64,000 nt of DNA, from the NCBI RefSeq assembly GCF_900129855.1, contig NZ_LT670819.1, positions 4,154,001-4,218,000 of the forward strand, in the 5' to 3' direction. The stretch is from Streptomyces sp. 3214.6 (lineage in GTDB: Bacteria > Actinomycetota > Actinomycetes > Streptomycetales > Streptomycetaceae). The notes below the pieces were generated by a model. That model was not told the DNA's origin. It made no database searches and saw only the letters and a list, made by a program, of their open reading frames with translations. The translations under genes and the position numbers were made by a program. The stretch's first letter is position 1; each line of letters starts with the position of its first letter. This document shows positions 54,846 through 62,711 of this stretch, one piece after another.

Positions 54846-56653
54846 TTCTCAGACCCTTCGGCAGGTACGACTTCGGGTTCGGGGGAATCGGTGGGGTCAG
54901 GTTCCGGGGCTCCGGGAGCCTGGTCGTACAGGGTTCCGGCGAGGTCGCCGAGTTCCTCGGGCACCTTGGCGGACTCGCTGCGGCCCAGGCCGGCCATCTC
55001 GACGACCGTGACGCCGTCGGCGTCCTTCACCGCACGCACCCACACCCGGCGGCGCTGGACGAACAGGGACGCGGCCAGGCCGAAGATCGCGGCGAGCGCG
55101 CCGCCCAGCGCCCAGCCGCTGCCCGGCTGCTGGGTGATCTGGAAGTTCGCCCACTGCTGGGTGCCCTCGTAGGTGATCGAGCCGGCACCGCCCGGGAGGG
55201 TCAGGGTCTCGCCGGGCTTCAGGTTCTCCCGCACCTGCGCGCCCTTGGCGTCCTTGAAGTCCTTCATGTGGGTCTTCTCGAGCTGGTACACGCTCTGCGG
55301 GATGCCCGAGTTGACGCCGAGGTCACCGTGGTACGGAACGAGGTTCAGCACGGGGTTGAGCAGCGCGGGGAAGCTGGAGGCCGTCTCCATGCCCTTGACG
55401 TACGACGGCAGGAAGAACGCCTGGAAGGCGAGCTGCTCGGAGACGCCCTTGGCGTTCTTGTAGCCGTCGTAGACCTTGACGACCCCGGAGGAGGTGACGT
55501 TGGAGTCCAGCGGCAACAGCGGTACGGCGTCGCTGTAGACGATCTTGCCCTTGCCGTCCCGGACGGTGACGAGGGGGGCGTAGCCGTGGGCGGTGAGGTA
55601 GACCTTGGAGTCGCCGATCTCCAGCGGGTGGTTGACCTTGACGACGTCCTTCTTGCCCTTGCCGTACGCGCCCACGCTGTAGGTGAGGGCGGCCTGGTAG
55701 GTGCGCGGGGTGCCCTTGTTGGGGCCGCTCGTCTCGTACGTGCCGGTGAACTTGTCCAGCCTGAAGCTGAACGGCGTGAGGTCGTCGGTGTTGAAGAGGG
55801 TGCCGGACTTGAAGTCGTCGTACTGGGTGAGGGTGTTGGAGAAGCCGCCGTCGCCCTCGACGACCAGCTTGTTGCCCTCGGACTTGTACAGCTGGCCCCA
55901 GGCGAAGGCGACCAGCATCACGATCAGCGCGACGTGGAAGGCGAGGTTGCCGACCTCCCGGAGGTAGCCCTTCTCGGCGGCGACGGCGTCCCCGGCGAGG
56001 TGCGCCCGGAAGCGGCGCTTCTTCAGCAGGGCGAGCGCGGCCTCGCGGACCTGCTCCGGCTCGGCCTCGGTGCGCCACGTCGTGTACGCGGGCAGCCGGG
56101 TCAGACGCTTGGGCGCGCCCGGCGGACGGCCGCGCAGCTGGCCCACGAACTGCCAGGTGCGGGGAACGATGCAGCCGATGAGGGAGACGAACAGCAGGAT
56201 GTAGACCGCGGAGAACCACGCCGAGCTGTAGACGTGGAAGAGGCCGAGCCTGTCGTAGACCGGCGCGAGCGTCCGGTGCGCCTGGCGGAAGTCGGCGACC
56301 TTCGTCTCGTCGGTACCGGACTGCGGGATCAGCGAGCCGGGGATCGCGCCGAGCGCCAGCAGCAGCAGGAGCAGCAGCGCGACCCGCATGGACGTGAGCT
56401 GACGCCAGAACCAGCGGGCCCAGCCGACGAGCCCCAGGCCGGGCCCACTGGCCAGGGAGTCCACCGGCGCGGTGGACAGCTGGGAGCCGGCGGCGCCGAT
56501 GTCCTGGTCGTCGGGGGCGACGGGGGCGACGGGGGTCACCTCACCGGTCGTCGAGGTCGTGCCGGTCGGGCTCTCGCCGGTTGTCGGGCTCTTGCCGGTT
56601 GTCGGGCTCTTGCCGGGTGTCGGGCTCTTGCCGGGTGTCGTGGTCTTGCTCAT
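54842..56653 (-). CDS. resB: Cytochrome c biogenesis protein ResB
   Basis: Partner of CcsB in the System II haem lyase. The 603-aa protein has three N-terminal helices, a large extracytoplasmic domain (YLTAHGYAPLVTVRDGKGKI) and a final helix (ALGGALAAIFGLAASLFVQR). The first 40 residues are a Thr-Gly-Lys-Ser-Pro repeat encoded by an 18-bp tandem repeat, an unusual cytoplasmic extension. It is tightly packed between ccdA and ccsB. Confidence 0.92.
   Translation of the reverse strand: MSKTTTPGKSPTPGKSPTTGKSPTTGESPTGTTSTTGEVTPVAPVAPDDQDIGAAGSQLSTAPVDSLASGPGLGLVGWARWFWRQLTSMRVALLLLLLLALGAIPGSLIPQSGTDETKVADFRQAHRTLAPVYDRLGLFHVYSSAWFSAVYILLFVSLIGCIVPRTWQFVGQLRGRPPGAPKRLTRLPAYTTWRTEAEPEQVREAALALLKKRRFRAHLAGDAVAAEKGYLREVGNLAFHVALIVMLVAFAWGQLYKSEGNKLVVEGDGGFSNTLTQYDDFKSGTLFNTDDLTPFSFRLDKFTGTYETSGPNKGTPRTYQAALTYSVGAYGKGKKDVVKVNHPLEIGDSKVYLTAHGYAPLVTVRDGKGKIVYSDAVPLLPLDSNVTSSGVVKVYDGYKNAKGVSEQLAFQAFFLPSYVKGMETASSFPALLNPVLNLVPYHGDLGVNSGIPQSVYQLEKTHMKDFKDAKGAQVRENLKPGETLTLPGGAGSITYEGTQQWANFQITQQPGSGWALGGALAAIFGLAASLFVQRRRVWVRAVKDADGVTVVEMAGLGRSESAKVPEELGDLAGTLYDQAPGAPEPDPTDSPEPEVVPAEGSEK
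56565..56640. repeat. 18-bp tandem repeat inside the start of resB
   Basis: About four units of TTGTCGGGCTCTTGCCGG or close variants encode Thr-Thr/Pro-Gly-Lys-Ser-Pro on the minus strand. Copy number probably varies by slippage without breaking the frame. Confidence 0.85.
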
Positions 56654-56656
56654 GAA

Positions 56657-57427
56657 TCAGATCCCCACAGTGAAGCCGGCGGACCAGGACTGGATGTCCT
56701 GCACGAGGCGGTCCCACGCACCGGTCAGCAGCAGCAGACCGGTCACGATCATCATCGTGCCGCCGATCCGCATCACCCAGACGTAGTGACGCTTGACCCA
56801 GCCGAAGGCGCCGAGCGCCTTGCGGAAGGCGACCGCGGCGAGCACGAACGGCACACCGAGGCCGAGGCAGTAGGCGACGGTCAGTATGGCACCGCGGCCC
56901 GCGCTTCCCTGCTGGGAGGAGAGGGCGATCACGGAGGCGAGGGTGGGGCCGATGCACGGGGTCCAGCCGATGCCGAACAGCGCGCCGAGCAGCGGGGCGC
57001 CGGCCAGTCCGGCGACGGGCCGCTTGTGGAAGCGGAACTCCCGCTGGGTCATCCAGGGCATCAGACCCATGAAGAAGACGCCCATGATGATCATGAGCAC
57101 GCCCAGCACCTTGGACAGGACGCCCTGGCTGTCCTGGAGGTTCTGGCCGAAGTAGCCGAACAGGGCCCCGCTGGAGACGAACACGGCGGTGAAGCCGAGG
57201 ACGAAGAGCGAGGCGCCGGCGACCATCCGGCCGCGGCGGGCCTCGGCCAGGTCGGTGCCGGCGACGCCCGTGACGTACGACAGATAGCCGGGGACGAGCG
57301 GCAGGACGCAGGGCGAGAAGAAGGAGACGAGACCGCCCAGCAGGGCGATGGGCAGGGCGACGAGCAGGGCGCCGTTGAGCACCGTGTCGTTGTAGCCCGT
57401 CGCGGCGAGCGTGGTGACTGCGCTCAC
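56657..57427 (-). CDS. ccdA: Thiol-disulfide membrane transporter CcdA
   Basis: Carries electrons from cytoplasmic thioredoxin across the membrane to ResA. The 256-aa protein has six helices and the two redox Cys: Cys40 in FFSPCVLPLVPGY and Cys158 in GIGWTPCIGPTL. The start is GTG, one base after the resA stop. It is in the same operon as resA, resB and ccsB. Confidence 0.93.
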   Translation of the reverse strand: MSAVTTLAATGYNDTVLNGALLVALPIALLGGLVSFFSPCVLPLVPGYLSYVTGVAGTDLAEARRGRMVAGASLFVLGFTAVFVSSGALFGYFGQNLQDSQGVLSKVLGVLMIIMGVFFMGLMPWMTQREFRFHKRPVAGLAGAPLLGALFGIGWTPCIGPTLASVIALSSQQGSAGRGAILTVAYCLGLGVPFVLAAVAFRKALGAFGWVKRHYVWVMRIGGTMMIVTGLLLLTGAWDRLVQDIQSWSAGFTVGI

Positions 57428-57428
57428 G

Positions 57429-58019
57429 TCACTTCTCCGCGACGACCGGGGAGATCATCGTGCGCAGCTTGTCCTCGCTGAGCGCGGCCAGCGAGCGGGC
57501 GGCGATCTTGCCCTCCCGGTCGATGATCAGCGTGGAGGGGATGGCCTGCGGGTTGAGGGTGCCCTTCTTGAAGCGGAGCATCAGCTTGCCCGTCGGGTCG
57601 TACAGGCTGGGGTAGGTGATGCCGTACTGCTCGTCGAAGGCGACGGCGTTACGGGCCTTGGTGTCCCGGGTGTTGAGGCCGACGAACTGCACGCCGTCGG
57701 CCTGGAGGTCCTGGTAGACCTTCTGGAAGCCGGGCGCCTCGGCACGGCACGGGGAGCACCAGGAGCCCCACACGTTGAGGACGACGACCTTGCCCTTGTA
57801 GGCGGCCACGTCCAGCTGCTTGCCGTCGATGGTCTTGCCGGACAGGTCGGGCGCGGCGACCCGTTTCCCCTTCTCCACGGTGGAGATGCCGTCCTTGCCC
57901 ATCACGAAGTTGGTGTCACCACCCCCGCCGGCGGCGCCTCCCGAGGTGCACGCGGACAGCAGCGACGCCGCGGCTACGGCGACGACGACAGACAGGGGGG
58001 CGCGGCTGGCGGCACTCAT
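57429..58019 (-). CDS. resA: Thioredoxin-like lipoprotein ResA
   Basis: Reduces the haem-binding Cys pair of apocytochrome c outside the membrane. The 196-aa lipoprotein has lipobox LSAC (Cys24) and thioredoxin active site WCSPC (Cys88, Cys91), followed by cis-Pro strand IPSTLIIDREG. It is the first gene of the four-gene cytochrome c maturation operon; the promoter should be in 58020-58085. Confidence 0.92.
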   Translation of the reverse strand: MSAASRAPLSVVVAVAAASLLSACTSGGAAGGGGDTNFVMGKDGISTVEKGKRVAAPDLSGKTIDGKQLDVAAYKGKVVVLNVWGSWCSPCRAEAPGFQKVYQDLQADGVQFVGLNTRDTKARNAVAFDEQYGITYPSLYDPTGKLMLRFKKGTLNPQAIPSTLIIDREGKIAARSLAALSEDKLRTMISPVVAEK

Positions 58020-58085
58020 GTGAAAAGTTTCGCATGTCCGTTCCGGGGATCTTGCGCGCCCCCCTTGCGGGGAGAAAACCGCATA

Positions 58086-59417
58086 TCAGGCGGCGGATGC
58101 GGACCCCGTCGCGGACGCCCCGGCCGACGCCTTCGGGCTCTTCGGGGTCGTGGGAGTCTTCGGGGTAGCCGCGAGGAACGTCTTCCAGCCGCCGGCCGGC
58201 TGCTGGCCGACGTCGAGGGTGCGCAGCTTCTCGAGGACCTCGGGCTTCTGGACGTCGATCCAGTCCACGAACTGCCGGAAGGAGACCAGCCGTACGTCCG
58301 CGCCCTTCTCCTTCTCCCGCGCGATGTGCTTGAAGGCCTCCTCGACGGAGTCCATGTAGATGCCGCCGTTCCACTTCTCGAAGTGGTTGCCGATGAAGAA
58401 CGGCGCGCGGTTGGACTCGTACGCCCGCTGGAAGCCCTGGATGTAGGCCTGCGCGGACTGCTTGCGCCAGCCCGGGTAGTTGTAGCTGGGCGCCTTGGTC
58501 GAGTTCTTTGACTGGTTGGCGAGCATGTTGTAGTCCATCGACAGGACCTCGAAGCTGTGGCCCGGGAAGGGCACCTGCTGCAGCGGCAGGTCCCACAGGC
58601 CGCCCCGCTTCTTCGGCCACACCTGACGGCCGCCCGGCGAGGAGGCGTCGTAGCGCCAGCCGAGTTCCTTGGCGGTCGGCAGCAGGTTGTCCTGGCCGAG
58701 GAGGCAGGGGGTGCGGCCGCCGACGAGTTCCTTGTCGTAGTCGAAGGGCAGCGCGGGCAGGTCCGTCCAGCCGGTGTTGGTCCGCCAGTTCTTCACGAAC
58801 GACTTGGCCTGGTCTATCTCGCTGCGCCACTGCTTGGCCGTCCAGTTGCCGACGGTGCCGTGGCCGGAGCAGAAGTGCCCGTTGAAGTGGGTGCCTATCT
58901 CGTGGCCTTCGAGCCAGGCCCGGCGCACGTTGGTGAGTGTCGCCTTGACGTGGTCGTCGGTGAGGTAGCCGATGTCGGAGGCGCCGCGCGGGTTGTTCGG
59001 CGGGTCGTAGAGGCGCTTCTTCGACTCGGGCAGCAGATACAGCCCGGAGAGGAAGAAGGTCATGCTCGCGCCGTGTTCCTTGGCGAGGTCGAGGAAGCGC
59101 GGGAAGAGTCCGTTGCCGACCTCGCCGGCGCCGTCCCAGGAGAAGACGACGAACTGCGGCGGCTCCTGGCCGGGCTCCAGCGGAACCGGCTTGGCCGGCT
59201 GGTGGGGCTGCTTGCCGGTGAAGGAGGTCGAGCCGTCGCCGATGGGGCGGGCGGAGGGCTTCGGACTGCCGGAGGGGCTGCTCTTGGAACCGTCCTTGCC
59301 CGACCCCGCGGGCTTCGGGTCGCCGGAACCGGTGAGGCTGCCGCAGCCGGACAGTCCGGCGACGGCGGCGGCCCCGGCACCGAGTCCGAGTGCTCCCCTT
59401 CGGGTGATCGTGCGCAT
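58086..59417 (-). CDS. Tat-exported lipoprotein with polysaccharide deacetylase-like domain
   Basis: A 443-aa protein. The N-terminus has the twin-arginine motif TRRGALGLG, then a lipobox LSGC, so it is a Tat-dependent lipoprotein. A Ser/Lys/Pro/Gly linker precedes a NodB-like barrel: VVFSWDGAGEV holds a shifted first motif, HEIGTHFNGHF the metal His pair, and FPFDYDKE/SFRQFVDW later strands. It may deacetylate wall or capsular glycan; the altered first motif leaves catalysis uncertain. ATG 59417 is chosen because the twin Arg follows directly. The C-terminus is a Thr-Pro-Lys-Ser repeat. Confidence 0.82.
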   Translation of the reverse strand: MRTITRRGALGLGAGAAAVAGLSGCGSLTGSGDPKPAGSGKDGSKSSPSGSPKPSARPIGDGSTSFTGKQPHQPAKPVPLEPGQEPPQFVVFSWDGAGEVGNGLFPRFLDLAKEHGASMTFFLSGLYLLPESKKRLYDPPNNPRGASDIGYLTDDHVKATLTNVRRAWLEGHEIGTHFNGHFCSGHGTVGNWTAKQWRSEIDQAKSFVKNWRTNTGWTDLPALPFDYDKELVGGRTPCLLGQDNLLPTAKELGWRYDASSPGGRQVWPKKRGGLWDLPLQQVPFPGHSFEVLSMDYNMLANQSKNSTKAPSYNYPGWRKQSAQAYIQGFQRAYESNRAPFFIGNHFEKWNGGIYMDSVEEAFKHIAREKEKGADVRLVSFRQFVDWIDVQKPEVLEKLRTLDVGQQPAGGWKTFLAATPKTPTTPKSPKASAGASATGSASAA

Positions 59418-59529
59418 GGCGTCCTCGTTCGTCAGGTCCTCGTCAGTGGTCACTTAATCAGAGGACATGACGAACGAGGGGGTTCCCCCCATACTTCCGG
59501 ATTCGGTAACAGGGGAACCGATTCAGCCA

Positions 59530-59591
59530 GCGGTCTCGACGTGGGCAGGAGAAGCGGTTTCGACGTGGGCAGGAGAAGCGGTTTCGACGGG
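59530..59591. repeat. 24-bp tandem repeat between the deacetylase and phosphatase genes
   Basis: Two full copies (59530-59553 and 59554-59577) differ by one base, and a partial third runs to 59591. The unit begins GCGGTTTCGACGTGGGCAGG. It ends just before the stop codon of the phosphatase gene. Confidence 0.85.
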
Positions 59592-59610
59592 TGCGCGCGG
59601 GCGGCGGCGG

Positions 59611-60306
59611 CTACGCGCCGAAGGCCTTGTCCTTCCCCTTCACCGGCTTGGCGCCGGCCCGGAGATGGGCCGGCACGAGGTCGATGGCGGGCTCGCTGTA
59701 GCCGACGGACACGATCCTGTCGCCCTGGTACGTGAAGCTCGTCAGCGAGGCGAGCGTGCACTGCCGCTTGCGCGGGTCGTGCCACAGCCGCCGCCGCTCG
59801 ACGTAGGACCGCACGATCCAGATCGGCAACTGGTGGCTGACGAGCACGGCCTCGTGCCCGCGGGCCGCGTCCTTCGCCGCGTCCAGAGCGCCCATCATCC
59901 GCACCACCTGGTCGACGTACGGCTCGCCCCAGGACGGCTTGAACGGGTTGACGAGGTGCTTCCAGTTCTCGGGCCGACGCAGCGCCCCGTCCCCCACCCC
60001 GAACGTCTTGCCCTGGAAGACGTTGTCGGCCTCGATGAGCCGCGCGTCGGTGGCCAGATCCAGACCGTGCGCCTTCGCGATCGGCGTGGCCGTCTCCTGC
60101 GCCCGCTCCAGCGGCGAGGCGACGACGTACGTCACATCACGCGGGGCGAGGTGCTCGGCGACCCGGTCGGCCATCTGCCGGCCCAGCTCGGAGAGGTGGT
60201 AGCCGTCGAGACGGCCGTAGAGGACGCCGTCGGGGTTGGCGACCTCGCCGTGCCGCATGAGGTGGACGACGGTGAGGTCCTTGCCGCTGTTGCCGTTGGT
60301 GCTCAC
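59611..60306 (-). CDS. Histidine phosphatase (phosphoglycerate mutase-like)
   Basis: A 231-aa histidine phosphatase. The phospho-His motif is LMRHGEVANP near residue 18, followed by SPLERAQETATP and the second catalytic His in VLVSHQLPIW. These act on diverse phosphoesters rather than only phosphoglycerate. The GTG start overlaps the hemL stop by four bases, and Streptomyces typically keeps this pair. The substrate is unknown. Confidence 0.88.
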   Translation of the reverse strand: MSTNGNSGKDLTVVHLMRHGEVANPDGVLYGRLDGYHLSELGRQMADRVAEHLAPRDVTYVVASPLERAQETATPIAKAHGLDLATDARLIEADNVFQGKTFGVGDGALRRPENWKHLVNPFKPSWGEPYVDQVVRMMGALDAAKDAARGHEAVLVSHQLPIWIVRSYVERRRLWHDPRKRQCTLASLTSFTYQGDRIVSVGYSEPAIDLVPAHLRAGAKPVKGKDKAFGA

Positions 60307-61619
60307 GCGGTGGCCTCCGCAGCCGCTCGGGCCGCCGCCGGGAGGGCGTCGGCGATTCTCTGGACGGCCGCGTCGTCGTGGGCCGTGGACACGAACCAGG
60401 ACTCGAAGGACGACGGCGGCAGGTAGACGCCGTTCGCCAGCAGCGAGTGGAAGAAGGCGGTGAAGCGGAACGACTCCTGCGCCTTGGCGTCCTCGTAGTC
60501 ACGGACGGGCCGGTCCGTGAAGAAGACGGAGAACATGTTGGAGGCGCTCTGCAGCGTGTGCGCGACGCCCTCCTTGGTGAGCGCCTCGGAGACGAGCGCC
60601 TGGATCTGCCCGGACACGGCGTTGATCGTGGTGTAGGCGTCGTCGTCGAGGAGCCGCAGCTGGGCGAGGCCGGCGGCGGTGGCGATCGGGTTCCCGGAGA
60701 GCGTGCCGGCCTGGTAGACGGGCCCGGCGGGAGCGAGGTGCGCCATGACGTCGGCGCGACCGCCGAACGCGGCTGCCGGGAAGCCGCCGCCCATGACCTT
60801 CCCGAAGGTCATCAGGTCGGGCCGCACCCCGTCGATCCCGAACCAGCCCGCCCGGCTGGTCCTGAAGCCGGTCATGACCTCGTCGGAGATGAACAGCGCG
60901 CCGTTGTTGGCACAGGCGTCCTTGAGTCCCTGGTTGAACCCGGGCAGCGGCGGCACGACCCCCATGTTCCCGGGCGAGGCCTCGGTGATCACGCATGCGA
61001 TCTCGCCGGGATGCCGGTGGAAGGCCTCCTGCACGGCCTCCAGGTCGTTGTACGGCAGGACGATGGTGTCGCCGGCCTGGGCGCCGGTGACACCCGGGGT
61101 GTCGGGCAGCGCGAAGGTGGCCACGCCGCTGCCGGCCGCGGCGAGCAGCGAGTCGACGTGACCGTGGTAACACCCGGCGAACTTGATCACCTTGGTGCGG
61201 CGGGTGAAGCCGCGGGCGAGCCGGATGGCCGACATGGTGGCCTCGGTGCCGCTGGAGACCAGCCGCACCTGCTCCAGGGGCTCGATGCGGGCCACCATCT
61301 CCTCGGCGAGCGCCACCTCGCCCTCACCGGGCGTACCGAAGGAGGTGCCGCGGGAGACGGCGTCCTGCACGGCCGCGATGACCTCGGGGTGCGAGTGCCC
61401 GAGGATCATGGGCCCCCAGGAGCAGACGAGATCGACGTACTCGCGCCCGTCGGCGTCCGTCAGATACGGGCCGGTGCCGGACACCATGAACCGGGGCGTT
61501 CCGCCCACGGCGCGGAAGGCGCGCACCGGGGAGTTCACGCCGCCCGGCGTGACGGCCGACGCACGGTCGAAAAGCGCCTGCGAGACGGGCGCATCGTATG
61601 AATAGGGCAGTTCGCTCAT
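60303..61619 (-). CDS. hemL: Glutamate-1-semialdehyde 2,1-aminomutase
   Basis: Tetrapyrrole synthesis (C5 route): converts glutamate-1-semialdehyde to 5-aminolevulinate. The 438-aa PLP enzyme has VTPGGVNSPVRAF, SSGTEATMSAIRLAR for phosphate binding, Asp246 in SDEVMTGFR and the PLP lysine Lys274 in TFGKVMGGGFP. The length is normal. It supplies haem for the nearby cytochrome c maturation genes in a general sense. It is coupled to the phosphatase gene downstream. Confidence 0.95.
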   Translation of the reverse strand: MSELPYSYDAPVSQALFDRASAVTPGGVNSPVRAFRAVGGTPRFMVSGTGPYLTDADGREYVDLVCSWGPMILGHSHPEVIAAVQDAVSRGTSFGTPGEGEVALAEEMVARIEPLEQVRLVSSGTEATMSAIRLARGFTRRTKVIKFAGCYHGHVDSLLAAAGSGVATFALPDTPGVTGAQAGDTIVLPYNDLEAVQEAFHRHPGEIACVITEASPGNMGVVPPLPGFNQGLKDACANNGALFISDEVMTGFRTSRAGWFGIDGVRPDLMTFGKVMGGGFPAAAFGGRADVMAHLAPAGPVYQAGTLSGNPIATAAGLAQLRLLDDDAYTTINAVSGQIQALVSEALTKEGVAHTLQSASNMFSVFFTDRPVRDYEDAKAQESFRFTAFFHSLLANGVYLPPSSFESWFVSTAHDDAAVQRIADALPAAARAAAEATA

Positions 61620-61933
61620 GACCTGCGACTTCTCCGACCTTCTCCGACTTGCTGGACTCCGGTTGCCAGTGACCTCCCAGGGTAGGCCAGCGGTGCTCGC
61701 CCTCGGCCGGGGCCGCCGCCCGCCCGCCCGACCGCTTCGTCATCTGCGAAACTGAAACGGACTGAGCCTGATAGACGTAGCTCACAACGACCAGGTGTCG
61801 AGGGGCTGCGAAGATCCTGCGGACAGGTGTTTCAACGCACGTTTCGGCGTGCGGCCGTGGGGGAGGTCACTGACACGATGATCGGGTTGCGCGGCGGGGG
61901 CCACGCGTCCTAGAAAAGCAGTCGGGTGGAGAT
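61620..61933. other. Intergenic region with a possible 11-residue leader ORF
   Basis: Divergent promoter region of hemL and the NQG-repeat gene. A short ORF 61878-61913 (MIGLRGGGHAS) follows GGGAGGT (61861-61867) at an acceptable spacing. It could be a leader peptide or chance. No other gene or clear hairpin is seen. Confidence 0.35.
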
Positions 61934-62644
61934 ATGCATCGCGGTGGCGGGCTGGGCGAGGGGACTGACGACCTGGGTCCTCGACGTGCCCATCGGGGAA
62001 GGCACCGGCGCGACGCGGAGGAAGCCGACGAAGCACGCCAGAACCAAGGCATGAACCAGGGCCTGAACCAAGGCATGAACCAGGGTATGAACCAGGGTGT
62101 ACCGAATGAGCCCGAGCGGGTCGAGGGCCGAGTCGACGGCCGATTCGACCGTCGCGTCGACCAGCGGGTCGATCGTCTCCGGGCGGAGAGCAGGAATGGT
62201 GGTCGGGTGGGGGTGACGTACAAGTACTTCGGCGCGCCGGACGGTGCGACGGCGGCCCGCGTCCCGATCTCGATGCGCCCCGAGGAGCTCGGCGGCGACG
62301 AGCTCGGCATGAACGGCATGTTCACCAAGATCAAGCCGGAGACGATGGCCGCGATGGTCCTCACCGGCATCGAAGGCGTCCCCCTCCACAAGGTGCCCCC
62401 GCTGGAACTGGTCGTCCTGCACCCCGACTACGCCGTCGTGAAGCTCCCCATGACGGTCGTGGACCCCCTGCGCGACATCGGCGAGGAAGCGGTGGGCGCG
62501 GCGGCGTTCATCTGGTCGACGGTCCCGGACCGCGGCGGCCCCCGCGACGCGTTCAACGTGTACCAACTGCTGCACGAGTGGCAGGACTTCAGCCATCGGT
62601 TGCATGAGGCGGGGCATCAGCCTTATTGCTTGGTGTGGCCCTGA
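61934..62644 (+). CDS. Conserved hypothetical protein with Asn-Gln-Gly-Met repeats
   Basis: A 236-aa protein not assigned to a known function. Residues 1-35 are basic, about 36-56 are five Asn-Gln-Gly(-Met/Leu) units from a 12-bp repeat, and 60-90 are Arg/Asp-rich. The C-terminal 145 residues look globular and conserved: VTYKYFGAPDGATAARVPIS, EELGGDELGMNGMFTKIKPE, VLHPDYAVVKLPM and YQLLHEWQDFSHRL. ATG 61934 follows GGTGGAG closely, but an internal start is possible. No membrane segment. Confidence 0.65.
   Translation: MHRGGGLGEGTDDLGPRRAHRGRHRRDAEEADEARQNQGMNQGLNQGMNQGMNQGVPNEPERVEGRVDGRFDRRVDQRVDRLRAESRNGGRVGVTYKYFGAPDGATAARVPISMRPEELGGDELGMNGMFTKIKPETMAAMVLTGIEGVPLHKVPPLELVVLHPDYAVVKLPMTVVDPLRDIGEEAVGAAAFIWSTVPDRGGPRDAFNVYQLLHEWQDFSHRLHEAGHQPYCLVWP
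62042..62101 (+). repeat. 12-bp tandem repeat encoding Asn-Gln-Gly-Met
   Basis: Five units of AACCAGGGCATG or variants lie inside the hypothetical gene. The frame is kept whatever the copy number. Confidence 0.85.
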
Positions 62645-62664
62645 GCTGCGGTTTCGGGGGTTTC

Positions 62665-62693
62665 GGGCGGGGTCTTCGGGCCTCGCCCTTTTT
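62665..62693. terminator. Terminator between the hypothetical gene and the integrase
   Basis: GGGCGGGG and CCTCGCCC form an 8-bp stem with one mismatch, followed by TTTTT at 62689-62693. It lies 21 bases after the stop of the + strand gene, so it is a good intrinsic terminator. Confidence 0.75.
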
Positions 62694-62711
62694 GGTGCCG
62701 GAGAGAGGCCG

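Noticed and set aside
62645..62711. An attachment site for the integrated element
   Set aside because: Only one flank is visible and no tRNA end or matching repeat can be compared, so I leave it as a possibility.
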